DNA of 64,000 nt from CAYMSO01 sp964393185 (GTDB lineage: Bacteria > Patescibacteriota > Dojkabacteria > J137). Shown here piece after piece: positions 23,569 through 32,537 of the stretch. Positions within the stretch are counted from its first letter, which is position 1; each line of letters starts with the position of its first letter. Position numbers and translations under genes: made by a program. The notes under the pieces were generated by a model. That model made no database searches. It was not told the DNA's origin and was given only the letters and a program-made list of their open reading frames with translations. The DNA lies in contig CAYMSO010000004.1 in the NCBI GenBank assembly GCA_964393185.1, positions 62,001-126,000 on the forward strand, in the 5' to 3' direction.

Positions 23569-24981
23569 ATGTCAATGAAAATTAAAGATCCCAAACAGCT
23601 CTGGAAAACTGCACTAGCTCAACTTGAAATAAAAATTGACGCACCTGCCCAGTTTAAAGCATTCTTTGCCGATACACAAATGCTGGAAATTTCCAAAAAC
23701 AAAGCTTTGATAGGGGTACCAAATCCTTACACTGCAGACTGGCTTAAATCAAGATATACAAAACTTATTAAAGATACAATTACATATATCTATGGAGAGG
23801 TCCTTAATCCCGAATTTCAAGTATATGTAAATACAAGAGAGACTAAAGAAGATATAAGAACTAAGGCAGAATCCTCTCCTCTATTGAGTGCCGAAAATGG
23901 AATTATGAGTAGTGTTATAGAAGCTATTACCAATGCCGGACTAAATCCTAAATACTCAATGTCAAACTTGATTATTGGTAATGCTAACCGAATTTCGCAT
24001 GCTGCAGCACTAGCTGTTATAGATAGGCCAGGAGAAGTTTATAATCCATTATTTATTCATGGAAAAACCGGAGTAGGTAAAACTCACCTTGCTCAAGCAA
24101 TAGGTCGAGGAATTTTAGAAAGAAATATAAGAAGAAAAATCATTTATACAACCTCCGAAAACTTTTTAAACGAAATGGTACAAGGTTTAAGAACTAATCA
24201 AATGCACAAATATAGAGCAAAATATAGAGATGTAGACTTGTTAATCATCGACGACATGCAATTAATTTCTAAATGGGTCCATACTCAAGATGAGTTTTTT
24301 AATACATTTAACGAGCTTTACAACAATCAGAAACAAGTTATTATGATTGCAGATAGAAGGCCTGAAGATATTAAAGACTTGGAAAGCAGGCTGAAATCCC
24401 GAATGATGGGAGGGATGGTGGTAGATATTGCCCAACCAGATTACGAAATGAGGTTAGCAATTGTACAGAAGAAGGCAGATGCCTCTGGTATTAACTTAAG
24501 TCAAAAAATTCTTGAATACATAGCTAGAGCTATCTCTGATAACGTTCGGGAACTTGAAGGTGCATTGCAAAAAGTAGCCTTGTTTAATCAAATGAAGCCT
24601 AATGGCGATCTTACACTCGAAGAAGTAGCTCATATGTTAGGTAGAGATGCCAAAACTAAACGTGAACAAATAAAAGTACCTAAGGTTCTTAAAGAAGTAG
24701 CAAAATCTTTTGGTATTAGCGTAAAAGATTTGAAAGGTCCACGAAGAACAAAGGATGTGGCACTGGCAAGGCAAGTGGCAATGTATATTTTGCGCGAGGA
24801 ATTCAATTACAAGCTGGAAGATGTGGCAAATATTCTTAACAGACAGGATCACACCACGGTTATTCATGCTATAGACAAAATCAAAAGCAAAATGATGATT
24901 CAGGATGCATTCAATGTTCAAGTTGGGTCTATAATTACAAATATCCAGGAAAGCGCTGTAGTAACAGAAGATATAGAATAA
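23569..24981 (+). CDS. dnaA: Chromosomal replication initiator protein DnaA
   Basis: An AAA+ initiator that binds DnaA boxes at oriC and opens the duplex. 470 residues: domain I (about 8-85), short linker, AAA+ domain with Walker A GKTGVGKTHL (near 165) and Walker B LLIIDDMQL (near 225), sensor regions, and domain IV with the helix-turn-helix signature (about 400-435: LARQVAMYILREEFN, then LEDVANILNRQDHTTV). All key residues are present. ATG start without a Shine-Dalgarno sequence. dnaN is 5.3 kb downstream rather than adjacent, separated by genes mostly on the other strand. Confidence 0.98.
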   Translation: MSMKIKDPKQLWKTALAQLEIKIDAPAQFKAFFADTQMLEISKNKALIGVPNPYTADWLKSRYTKLIKDTITYIYGEVLNPEFQVYVNTRETKEDIRTKAESSPLLSAENGIMSSVIEAITNAGLNPKYSMSNLIIGNANRISHAAALAVIDRPGEVYNPLFIHGKTGVGKTHLAQAIGRGILERNIRRKIIYTTSENFLNEMVQGLRTNQMHKYRAKYRDVDLLIIDDMQLISKWVHTQDEFFNTFNELYNNQKQVIMIADRRPEDIKDLESRLKSRMMGGMVVDIAQPDYEMRLAIVQKKADASGINLSQKILEYIARAISDNVRELEGALQKVALFNQMKPNGDLTLEEVAHMLGRDAKTKREQIKVPKVLKEVAKSFGISVKDLKGPRRTKDVALARQVAMYILREEFNYKLEDVANILNRQDHTTVIHAIDKIKSKMMIQDAFNVQVGSIITNIQESAVVTEDIE

Positions 24982-24982
24982 T

Positions 24983-25285
24983 TTATGATTCAGTAGGTTC
25001 GGGTTGATCAATTGAGTTTTCAGTGTTAACAAGAACTTGAAATTCTGTGGGGAAGTATTTTAGAAGAACGCCATTATTTTTTAAAAGCTGTGTTGCCTTT
25101 GTTATAGCTTCAAGGCTTCCTTCTAGACAAGCAGGAATTAAGTCCCAAACCAAACAGAATATTTTTTGCTGTCTTTGGAATGAACTTGCATACTCACCAT
25201 CTTGGGGATAAATAAACCTTGGTGGACTCAAATTAGAATACTGTTCTGAAGGATAAATCACATCGTGCGCACCATAAGACGCCAT
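24983..25285 (-). CDS. Small hypothetical protein
   Basis: About 101 residues if started at ATG 25283-25285 (MASYGAHDVIYPSEQYS). A longer reading from GTG 25327 would begin inside the zone right after a terminator, so I prefer the ATG, which has a -10-like TATACA 8 bases upstream. The protein is soluble with a central Cys-containing helix (KIFCLVWDLIPACLEGSLEA) and a TES-ending acidic tail. Not recognised. It converges with dnaA, one base apart. Confidence 0.55.
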   Translation of the reverse strand: MASYGAHDVIYPSEQYSNLSPPRFIYPQDGEYASSFQRQQKIFCLVWDLIPACLEGSLEAITKATQLLKNNGVLLKYFPTEFQVLVNTENSIDQPEPTES

Positions 25286-25336
25286 AGTATTTTTGTATAT
25301 AAATAATTTTAAAATAATCAAAGCCACATTAAAAGC

Positions 25337-25366
25337 AAAAAGCCGGAGATACTCCGGCTTTTTTTT
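25337..25366. terminator. Strong bidirectional intrinsic terminator
   Basis: AGCCGGAG (25341-25348), loop ATA, CTCCGGCT (25352-25359), flanked by A and T runs, giving a perfect palindrome from 25337 to 25363. On the minus strand it ends the 25365 gene and its upstream operon. Confidence 0.92.
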
Positions 25367-25598
25367 AGTTTTCTTGAGGATTTACACGAAGCTCAAGCCA
25401 TTTAATTTGTTTTTGTATTTCTACATATTCATCCGAATCCTGTGGTAACTTATCCACTTTTCTATTTAATACGGTTAATTGTCTAAAGGCAGCATCCCTT
25501 TCTATACCAACTAAATTATATGCTGGTACTGTTGTATCTAAGCCTATTTCTCTAAAAATGCTACCCCTTGATGTTTCCACAATTGAGTTTGTATCCAC
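25365..25598 (-). CDS. Small hypothetical protein
   Basis: 77 residues, charged, C-terminal half helical (KVDKLPQDSDEYVEIQKQIK). No recognised family. GTG start at 25596-25598. It lies 10 bases after the adenosine deaminase-like gene and is followed directly by a strong terminator, so it is probably the last gene of the operon nucleotidyltransferase - deaminase - this gene. Confidence 0.55.
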   Translation of the reverse strand: MDTNSIVETSRGSIFREIGLDTTVPAYNLVGIERDAAFRQLTVLNRKVDKLPQDSDEYVEIQKQIKWLELRVNPQEN

Positions 25599-25608
25599 TT
25601 TCTTAATT

Positions 25609-26601
25609 TTAAAATATAAAATTTAGTAATTGTTCTTTAACCTCCTGCTCGCAAAGAGCATGTTTAATACCATTTTGGTATATACGTAAAAGATCTTTCC
25701 TACTTAAGTTCCACGCATCGGCAACTCTTTCGTACTCATCTAGCAAACTTACTCCAAACAAAGATGGATCATCTGTGTTTAAAGTTACATCTATACCTCT
25801 ATCCAAAAAAATTCTTCCAGGATGATTCTCTAAAGAATCAACTATCCCTATTTCTTTATTGCTGGTAACACATAATTCTACACACACATCATTTTGTTTG
25901 ATCAGTTTTAAAAGTTGATCGTCTTTGGCTGCATCCACACCATGTCCAATTCTTTTGACTTTCATTTTTTGTACAGCATCTCTTACAGAATTTTGACTTG
26001 CTCCCTCGCCGGCATGTGCTACTCTATTTACATTCTTCTGTCTAGCATACTCAAATACCTCAATAAACTGGCCATTTGGTTTTGCTTTTTCGTTACCGGC
26101 AATGTCTATTCCAACCACGTTGAAATTTCTAAATCTATTTGCCATGTCCACTATCATTTTTCCATCTTCAATATCAAAATCCCTACTATAAGAAAGAATT
26201 GTTCTAGATGTAATTGCAAATTCTTCCTGGGCTTGAACCTGTGCAGAATAAATTGCCTCCAATACTTTGGAAATATCTAGGCCTTTTTGTATTTGCCTCA
26301 TTACGTTAATATTTAGCTCTACATATTTTGTATTAAACTCGGATACTTCTTTTAAGTATTCAAAAGTAATTAATTCAAAATCTTCCGGCTTTTTAAGTAA
26401 TGAGTTTAAAAAGTGCCAGTTTTCGAAAAGCTTAGTAATGTCTGTATATCCTTTTCTTACAGATCTCTGGAAAGACTCCATATGAAAATAAGAAAGTTTA
26501 TACTTATTAATAAGCTCTTTTAAAGTACTTTGAGAAACTATTGCTTCTATATGCACATGATGTTCAACCTTAGGAATTGCTTTTAATTCCATTTGATTCA
26601 T
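25609..26601 (-). CDS. Adenosine/adenine deaminase-family protein
   Basis: A purine-salvage amidohydrolase that would convert adenosine to inosine. 330 residues with all metal and catalytic motifs: PKVEHHVHIE (HxH, near 15), RVAHAGEGAS (His and Glu, near 195), KRIGHGVDA (near 215) and TLNTDDPSLFG (Asp pair, near 275). Adenosine and adenine deaminases cannot be separated with confidence by eye. It follows the nucleotidyltransferase gene by 2 bases, so they are co-transcribed. Adenosine is also made by AhcY at 53596, and a PfkB kinase at 57148 may compete for it. Confidence 0.88.
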   Translation of the reverse strand: MNQMELKAIPKVEHHVHIEAIVSQSTLKELINKYKLSYFHMESFQRSVRKGYTDITKLFENWHFLNSLLKKPEDFELITFEYLKEVSEFNTKYVELNINVMRQIQKGLDISKVLEAIYSAQVQAQEEFAITSRTILSYSRDFDIEDGKMIVDMANRFRNFNVVGIDIAGNEKAKPNGQFIEVFEYARQKNVNRVAHAGEGASQNSVRDAVQKMKVKRIGHGVDAAKDDQLLKLIKQNDVCVELCVTSNKEIGIVDSLENHPGRIFLDRGIDVTLNTDDPSLFGVSLLDEYERVADAWNLSRKDLLRIYQNGIKHALCEQEVKEQLLNFIF

Positions 26602-26603
26602 AA

Positions 26604-27173
26604 TTAGGCTGTAACAAAACTTAATTGCGGATTTACTTTAATTTGTCTTAGGTCTCTATCGTTCATCAATAGCAGTAAACGACTCGATATTTTGTATTTG
26701 TGGCTTAGCACAATGAGTTTTAACCAGTCTATTTGGCAATGCTTAATAAGAAGTTTTGCATCTTTCAAATCTTGCTTGCCATTAGTATTTCTTAACTTAA
26801 ATAATTTAAAAATAATTAGTTCTTCAACATCTATTATTCTAAATTCAACACCGTCAAAATAGACTTTGTCGTACGTTTTGTAGTTTTGATCAAGTCCAAA
26901 AAAATATTTTTCTGAACCCTTTTTAACATCGTAGGTACAAAACTCTACATCACCAACTCTTATTGATGCATAATCCTGATTAAAATGACTTATATTCACT
27001 ACCCTCCTTGCATTAAATAGCAATTCAATCCGAAATAAATCAGACTCCTTCACTACAAAATCAATGTCATGATAATCGCGCTTACCTGTATACAAATAGA
27101 CTGCAAAGCTACCCGTGACAAAAAAGTCGATATCAGCATCGTTAAGCTTTGTCACTATATCTCTAAATCTCAT
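26604..27173 (-). CDS. Nucleotidyltransferase-fold protein
   Basis: 189 residues. FVTGSFAVYLYTGKRDYHDIDFVV (residues 18-41; G-S...DxD) is the catalytic loop of minimal nucleotidyltransferases, including the AbiEii/MNT and related families. A second acidic strand (GVEFRIIDVEELIIFKLF) and a helical C-terminus follow. Such proteins transfer NMP groups to RNA, proteins or antibiotics; many are toxin-antitoxin members, but no obvious antitoxin partner is adjacent. It is the first gene of the operon with the deaminase. Substrate unknown. Confidence 0.7.
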   Translation of the reverse strand: MRFRDIVTKLNDADIDFFVTGSFAVYLYTGKRDYHDIDFVVKESDLFRIELLFNARRVVNISHFNQDYASIRVGDVEFCTYDVKKGSEKYFFGLDQNYKTYDKVYFDGVEFRIIDVEELIIFKLFKLRNTNGKQDLKDAKLLIKHCQIDWLKLIVLSHKYKISSRLLLLMNDRDLRQIKVNPQLSFVTA

Positions 27174-27539
27174 AGTAACAACTTAATAAGTAATAAAAAT
27201 TTATTGTATTTTTAAAGTACATTTTGTGTTGTCAAAAATTGACTACACTCGGAGTATAAAATAGTTATCTAAGTTAGTCAACATAGCTATCTTTTATCCA
27301 CTTCACGTGGATAAACTCCTGCATAAATGTTTTTAAGGCTAATATAGCTGCATTTTTGCGGTTTATGATTATGTCTATAAGTTCAGTGGATAACCTGTTT
27401 CCAGAAGCTGTAATCAAATGCTGGAGACACTTGTAAAGAAAATTAGAGAAAATTTCAAAGTTATAAATTAACCTTTGCTGGCAAACAGATTGGAAAACTT
27501 AAAATATTTTAATTACGAGTAATTCAAACCCTTTTGAAG
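27174..27539. other. Candidate replication origin with three DnaA-box-like sites
   Basis: This 366-base AT-rich gap has no gene. It holds TTATCCACT (27294-27302), an inverted TTATCCACG (27306-27314) only 3 bases away, and another inverted TTATCCACT (27385-27393). An AT-rich stretch (27430-27530) on the right could be the unwinding element. It lies between dnaA and dnaN. The neighbouring genes do not diverge from it, so the assignment rests on the boxes and location. Confidence 0.5.
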
Positions 27540-28160
27540 TTAAAACTTATTCTTATTTGTGGGAGCTATGTAAGTATTGATTCCATACTCTATAAATGAT
27601 GGGGCGCTTCTTAGAAATGAGATTGCTACAGTAAATATTGCTACTACAGTAGAGAACTCGTTTAGCCAGTCTTGTGCATAAAAAATTTGTGAGTAAAATA
27701 CAAATATCATTGCCATTTTAGAAGTTCCATAAGAAGCTCGCATGAATCTAGAAGATACTAGAAAGCTATTTATTTTATTATTAAGTTGTTTAAAAGGGAC
27801 AGAGTCTGACTGTACGAATTTTTTGAATCTTATATAATCAATCAAAAAATTTTTTACAACAAAGTAAATTAAAATTAGCGGACTTGCTATATTTAAATAT
27901 GTAAATGGTATTAATAAAGTAACTTCGGTGATTCTATCTCCGACAATATCGTAAAATGCACCGAATTTTGAATTCTCCTTCCACTTTCTTGCTACTATTC
28001 CGTCCAAAGTATCAGTAAAAAATATAAACGCGATTAGCAAAATTCCTGGTATAAACTTAAAAACCTCAGGCTCAAAAGAAAGTATTCCTGCAAAAATAGC
28101 AACTAAAAAAACTCTAGATGTTGTAATCAGGTCACTATATCTAATATTTTGTAGTTTCAT
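27540..28160 (-). CDS. CDP-alcohol phosphatidyltransferase (PgsA-like)
   Basis: A membrane enzyme that transfers a phosphatidyl group from CDP-diacylglycerol to an alcohol, probably glycerol-3-phosphate, to make phosphatidylglycerophosphate. 206 residues with the full signature D-TL-DG-IV-AR...G-AFY-D-IVG-D (about 49-71), and five to six hydrophobic helices. A YqeG-type phosphatase, the enzyme for the next step, is encoded 16 bases upstream on the same strand, which supports phosphatidylglycerol synthesis. The exact alcohol remains an inference. Confidence 0.87.
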   Translation of the reverse strand: MKLQNIRYSDLITTSRVFLVAIFAGILSFEPEVFKFIPGILLIAFIFFTDTLDGIVARKWKENSKFGAFYDIVGDRITEVTLLIPFTYLNIASPLILIYFVVKNFLIDYIRFKKFVQSDSVPFKQLNNKINSFLVSSRFMRASYGTSKMAMIFVFYSQIFYAQDWLNEFSTVVAIFTVAISFLRSAPSFIEYGINTYIAPTNKNKF

Positions 28161-28176
28161 AGGTGTAAATTAAATA

Positions 28177-28719
28177 TTATAAATATTGTTCTACTTTCTT
28201 TAATAATCTATCCATAAATCTTGCCTTTTTGCCTCCAAATACTCGAGAAAATGGTTTGACAAGGATTCTTTCTTTAAAACCTGCCAAATAGGCTCCCCAT
28301 AAATCTGTAGCTACTCTATCTCCTATCATTGCAGCATTGCCTGGTTTTAATCCGTAATAGTTAAGAATTTCCAAATAACCGGCTGGGTTGGGCTTATCAC
28401 TTCTGGGAACATTGTAAAAATCTATTTCTGTAAACATGCCTTGCAAAATGCGATTTCGTTTTGAACTACAATTAGAAAAAACAGCAATTAAGAATCCTTG
28501 TTTTTTTACTTCCAGTAGCCAATTCCTAACATTAGGCGATAATTCCAATGCATGAAAATCAGCGAGAGTATCATCAAAATCAAAAACCAGTAATTTAATT
28601 CCCTTGGATTTTAGATCTTGCAAATCAATATCGAAGATTGAATCGAGCTTTTCTGTACTGATTTGTTTCCCAAGAGTTGGATTACTTATTAAATATTTTA
28701 AATAGTACTTAAAATCCAT
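28177..28719 (-). CDS. YqeG-family HAD phosphatase (probable PGP phosphatase)
   Basis: 180 residues of the HAD-IIIA class. Motif I is VFDFDDTLADF (near 45), motif II VFSNCSS (near 83), the motif III Lys is in PRSDKPNPAGY (near 110), and motif IV is AMIGDRVATDLWGA (near 137). YqeG/Gep4/PgpP enzymes dephosphorylate phosphatidylglycerophosphate, and the PgsA-like gene directly follows, so lipid synthesis is the likely job. The N-terminus (YYLKYLISNPTLG) resembles the family start. Its ATG overlaps the stop of the enolase-like gene by one base (TAATG), indicating translational coupling. Confidence 0.88.
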   Translation of the reverse strand: MDFKYYLKYLISNPTLGKQISTEKLDSIFDIDLQDLKSKGIKLLVFDFDDTLADFHALELSPNVRNWLLEVKKQGFLIAVFSNCSSKRNRILQGMFTEIDFYNVPRSDKPNPAGYLEILNYYGLKPGNAAMIGDRVATDLWGAYLAGFKERILVKPFSRVFGGKKARFMDRLLKKVEQYL

Positions 28720-29825
28720 TATAAATAAATGCTGTCGGGATCAATTAAAGTTCTTTCTATTCTCAACAGTTGATTTAGGTTGGAAGTAACTTCTGCCCCA
28801 TTAAGACTATTAAACTTCATAAATTCGCAGCCTGCGCCAACTGAAATATCAGACACAATTGTTTCTTCTGTATCTGCCTGAGAATGTGTAGCTATACTTA
28901 ATTTTCCCTCTGCCTTAAACTTCTTTATTAGCTCAATAATTTCTGTTACTGTACCAATTTTATTAATTTCTATTAATTCTCCATCTGTTGCGTAATCTTC
29001 CTCTGCCGAATACTCCCCAAGTATATATTTAATATTAGAAATCTTGCTTCTATTGGGCTTTTTATTTTCAAATTTGGCGGCATAAATATTTTTACCCTCT
29101 AAATATTTTGCAGTTTCCTCGTTATACTCGGGTACGGTTAGTATTATTCCAAGTTCCTGGTAATCATATTTTAATTCAGTGCAAATGTTTTTGAGAGTAT
29201 CAAATATTTTTTCTTCAAAATTAAGAAGCAGGTCTAAGTCTTGAACAACATGTTTAAATCTATGGTAAATTTCTATTACACAATTAGTTTCTGTTCTAAA
29301 ATCCCTGTCTGATTTTAGACAAGTAACTGCTAATTCTTTAATAAATTTTGATTCACTTGATTGATGTAAAGTTAAAACTGCTCGTGGCATAGAAATATTT
29401 GTTTTAAATTTTTTTGCAATATATTGATAAGGTTTTAATTCTTCATAATTAGAAATTGCCTTAAGATATGCTATAGATATTCCGAGTAATGCATTGGATC
29501 CAAGATTAGACTTATCTTGTGTACCATCAAGCATGATTAAATAATTATCCAGTTCGGAAATATCTTTAAAATTCTGATTGAATAAAGCTTTTGCTATAAA
29601 AGTATTAATGTTGTTCACAGCTTTAGCAACACCCTTGCCTTCAAAAATTTTTCTATCTTTGTCCCTAAGTTCTTTTGCACTATTTTTACTATTAAAATAC
29701 CCACTTGGAACCACGGAGCTTCCCTTATACTGCTTAAACTCATTCCCCAGTTCCATATGAACTTCAACTGTGGGTGTTCCAGAAGAATCAAAAACTTCCA
29801 GAGCTTGTACTTTTAAAATTTTCAT
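28719..29825 (-). CDS. Degenerate enolase-like protein (probable pseudoenzyme)
   Basis: 368 residues against about 430 for enolase. The N-terminus is clearly enolase: VQALEVFDSSGTPTVEVHME, then VVPSGYF, AKELRDKD, GKGVAKAVNNIN, LDGTQDKSNLGSNALLG. The C-terminus also is: NKIGTVTEIIELI, THSQADTEETIVSDISVGAG, NQLLRIE. But the middle, with the Mg ligands and catalytic acid residues, is shortened and rewritten: the NGGxHAxN/QEFM block is absent, GDDLFVTN is replaced by ILGEYSAEEDYATD, the KVNQIG lysine is lost and SHRSGE reads THSQAD. It is therefore unlikely to convert 2-phosphoglycerate. Coupled to the yqeG-like gene. Confidence 0.8.
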   Translation of the reverse strand: MKILKVQALEVFDSSGTPTVEVHMELGNEFKQYKGSSVVPSGYFNSKNSAKELRDKDRKIFEGKGVAKAVNNINTFIAKALFNQNFKDISELDNYLIMLDGTQDKSNLGSNALLGISIAYLKAISNYEELKPYQYIAKKFKTNISMPRAVLTLHQSSESKFIKELAVTCLKSDRDFRTETNCVIEIYHRFKHVVQDLDLLLNFEEKIFDTLKNICTELKYDYQELGIILTVPEYNEETAKYLEGKNIYAAKFENKKPNRSKISNIKYILGEYSAEEDYATDGELIEINKIGTVTEIIELIKKFKAEGKLSIATHSQADTEETIVSDISVGAGCEFMKFNSLNGAEVTSNLNQLLRIERTLIDPDSIYL

Positions 29826-30247
29826 CTATCTATTTTTAAGAACTATTTCTAAGTATAGAACATTGGCGGCACAATTAGGAAGAGTGAATACTAAACTCTG
29901 TTTAAAAATTAACTAAATTAAATAGATATGCTAATTAAAGTTATTTTCCTATATTTTATACAAATTATATTTGACCTATTATGAATGTTGTCTGCTGCAA
30001 TAAATATTCATGCTTAAATTTTTGGATTCTTTTTTTTATCCAATAATTAAACACACTCTAGTTCTGAAATATTTTTTTGCTGTAAATGTTTTTTCTGCAA
30101 TTACACAAAATTTATCAACAATAATTTCCACACTACAAAAAATGGTAATTAAGCTGCTATAATTTAATTAATTGAAAAGTTATACACAAATCTACAAGCC
30201 CTATAACTATATATTTCTAATAAAATATTTATTAAATAGTTTTTTAC
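29826..30247. promoter_or_regulatory. dnaN upstream region with promoter and DnaA-box-like sites
   Basis: This 422-base gap has no gene. TGCTATAAT (30155-30163) is an extended -10 box on the plus strand. TTATCAACA (30112-30120) and TTATACACA (30180-30188, identical to the E. coli oriC R2 box) flank it, the latter just after the expected transcription start. DnaA control of dnaN is likely. The left part (29826-30050) is AT-rich with nothing else seen. Confidence 0.6.
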
Positions 30248-31399
30248 ATGAAGATAACCTTAAATCATTCCAAACTTTCAAAAGCTCTTGGATATACAAG
30301 TAGAGCCGTAAGTATCAAACCAAATATTCCCATACTTTCGAATGTAAAACTTGAAGTAGCAAAAGGATTTTTAAAACTTTCAGCAACGAATTTAGACATG
30401 GGAATTAATATGTGGATACCTGGGCAGTCGGATGTGGAAGGAAAAACAACAGTAAACGGAAAATATGTATCTGATTTTGTTTCTGCTGTTAGTGGAGAAA
30501 ATGTTCAACTTGATTTAGATGGAAACAATCTAAAAGTTACTAGCGAAGGATCAAATGCATCTTTTACTACTATGTCTGCAGACGAATTTCCGGTGTTACC
30601 AGAAGTAAAAGGGGCACCTTTATTCAAAATTGATAGAGAGGAACTAATAAAATCTTTAGACAAAGTACTATTTGCATGTTCAACCGACTTGTCTGCAGGG
30701 AGGATTCAACAATCTGGTATATTATTCGATATTGACAAAGAATCTAAAAAATCAGTTAATTTTGTTGGACTGGATGGGTTTAGATTATCCAAAAGAGAAT
30801 CTTCTATTTCTAATTTAGCTGAAGAAATTACTAAAGAGGAAATTATTGTTCCAGGCAAACTGCTTTCCGAAGTAACAAAAATTATGCAAGATTATTCGGA
30901 TGTAGATGAAGTAGAAGTTTTTTTAAGCGAAAGTAGCTCTCAAATAATTTTTAAATTCGAAGATATTGAATTTAGTATAAGATTATTAGAAGGACCGTAT
31001 CCTGATTATAAAAGGATAATGCCGGACTCGCACAGCTTTACATTCGAAGTAAAGAAGACAGATTTCGAAAATGCTATAAAAATTGTGAATACTTTTGCAA
31101 GGGGAAACTTAGGAAATAAAACTCTTTTCGATTTTGACATAGAAAAATCGAGAGTAACTTTAGCATCCACTGTAGCTGAAGTTGGGGAAGGAACAACAGA
31201 GTTTTTTGTATCCAATGTTGATGGCGAAAGTGATTTGAATACTGCCTACACCCTTAGATATCTTCAGGATTTAGTTAATCATATAAAGGGGCAGGATATA
31301 ATTTTCGAAACTAAAGGACCATTAGCCGCATCTGTGTTTAAAGATAAAAGTGATTCAAAATTTTTACATCTGATAATGCCGATGAGGAGAGATATTTAA
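30248..31399 (+). CDS. dnaN: DNA polymerase III beta subunit (sliding clamp)
   Basis: A ring-shaped clamp that tethers the replicative polymerase. 383 residues in three repeated clamp domains, with the familiar start MKITLNHSKLSKALGYTSRAVS, the domain 1 stretch PILSNVKLEVAKGFLKLSATNLD, and the C-terminal LHLIMPMRR ending, where the MPMR segment forms the partner-binding cleft. Full length and intact. The ATG has no Shine-Dalgarno sequence; the leader is about 78 bases and contains a DnaA-box-like site. Confidence 0.97.
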   Translation: MKITLNHSKLSKALGYTSRAVSIKPNIPILSNVKLEVAKGFLKLSATNLDMGINMWIPGQSDVEGKTTVNGKYVSDFVSAVSGENVQLDLDGNNLKVTSEGSNASFTTMSADEFPVLPEVKGAPLFKIDREELIKSLDKVLFACSTDLSAGRIQQSGILFDIDKESKKSVNFVGLDGFRLSKRESSISNLAEEITKEEIIVPGKLLSEVTKIMQDYSDVDEVEVFLSESSSQIIFKFEDIEFSIRLLEGPYPDYKRIMPDSHSFTFEVKKTDFENAIKIVNTFARGNLGNKTLFDFDIEKSRVTLASTVAEVGEGTTEFFVSNVDGESDLNTAYTLRYLQDLVNHIKGQDIIFETKGPLAASVFKDKSDSKFLHLIMPMRRDI

Positions 31400-31436
31400 T
31401 ACAATACTTTCTGGGATATATTATCAACTCGAAAGC

Positions 31437-32537
31437 ATGAAAATTGTTTTAAAAAAATACTTGGCAAACCAGAACAAACTTTGGGAAGAAATTAACTTTA
31501 ACGCCGAAAATACATCCTTTCTTTCCTCCATTGACTGGATTTTTTTTCAGAGAGAATTGAAGCAGAAGACTGATCAATATTTTATTTACATGCTAATAGA
31601 TAATAGAGAGATATTAATTGGCAATATTTTTATTCAAATATTTAAAAGAAAAATAGCCAAGTATGCTTATACACCGTATGGACCGGTAATCAGTCTAAGA
31701 AATATTTCTAAAGAATTTGAGATTACAGACAAAATGGCTTTTTTTAGGGAAGTTTTTAGTCAACTAAGTTCTTTTTTCAAAAATTATTTGAAGGAAAAAA
31801 ATTTAAACCTATTTAGATTCGATCCTTTAATTAACGAAGAATTCAGAGAGATACTAGAGGAATTAGGCTATCGCAAATCTTTCTCTCCAGCTCAAGCCAT
31901 CGATGTATGGGAAATGCCTCTTGTGAATGCACAACAGGAGCTCATGACAGAAGATGAACTACTTGCAACATTCAAAAAAGATACTCGGTATTATGTAAAT
32001 CGAGCTAGAAAAGCAGGTGTTAATATTATCAAAGCAGAGAATAGAAACATGGTTGCAAGGTTTGCTGATCTTATGATGCAAACAGAAAGCAGAAAGGGAT
32101 TCTCTAATCATTCAAAAAATTATTTTATAAAGCAATGGGAATATTTAAAACCTTTAGGAATGACAGAGGTATATTTAGCAAAATACAAAAGTCACTATAT
32201 TTCTGGGGCTCTTTTTAATTTTTATAAAGGCAAGGCTTACTACTCCCATGGTGCATCAACTTCAAATTACGAACTAAGCAAATTAAGTTCTCCTTACCTT
32301 CTGCATTTTGAAATCATGAAAGATGCTATAAAAAAAGGTTGCAACACGTATAATTTTTGGGGAGTTATACCTAAAGAAGTTCAGGATCATTACGGTCGAG
32401 GTTTCTCTGATTTTAAAATGAAATTCCCAGGCAAAATTACTTCATATGTAGGACCTTACGAGATTGGGTCAAATTCTTTAAAGTTTAATCTTCAAAGAGC
32501 TGCAGACTGGTGGTTTTATCGAAAAGAGAGGTATTAA
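31437..32537 (+). CDS. FemAB-family aminoacyltransferase-like protein
   Basis: 366 residues of the Fem/FmhB fold (two GNAT-like domains). Typical motifs are FKKDTRYYVNRARKAGV (near 180), MQTESRKGFSNHSKNYF (near 215), ISGALFNFYKGKAYYSHGAS (near 257), and the C-terminal YNFWGVIPKE...GFSDFKMKFPG. Fem proteins add amino acids from aminoacyl-tRNA to the lipid II stem peptide, forming interpeptide bridges. A second Fem-like gene follows 236 bases on, and a DegT-type aminotransferase after that, so the cluster probably modifies cell-wall peptides or another surface polymer. Confidence 0.88.
   Translation: MKIVLKKYLANQNKLWEEINFNAENTSFLSSIDWIFFQRELKQKTDQYFIYMLIDNREILIGNIFIQIFKRKIAKYAYTPYGPVISLRNISKEFEITDKMAFFREVFSQLSSFFKNYLKEKNLNLFRFDPLINEEFREILEELGYRKSFSPAQAIDVWEMPLVNAQQELMTEDELLATFKKDTRYYVNRARKAGVNIIKAENRNMVARFADLMMQTESRKGFSNHSKNYFIKQWEYLKPLGMTEVYLAKYKSHYISGALFNFYKGKAYYSHGASTSNYELSKLSSPYLLHFEIMKDAIKKGCNTYNFWGVIPKEVQDHYGRGFSDFKMKFPGKITSYVGPYEIGSNSLKFNLQRAADWWFYRKERY

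Noticed and set aside
25450..25458. TTATCCACT DnaA-box-like site inside the 25365 gene.
   Set aside because: It encodes part of KVDKLP in a coding region and is isolated, so it may be chance. It could still belong to a dispersed set around oriC.
26604..27173. Toxin-antitoxin module (MNT-type nucleotidyltransferase).
   Set aside because: No HEPN or AbiEi-like partner gene is adjacent; the neighbour is a deaminase in the same operon.
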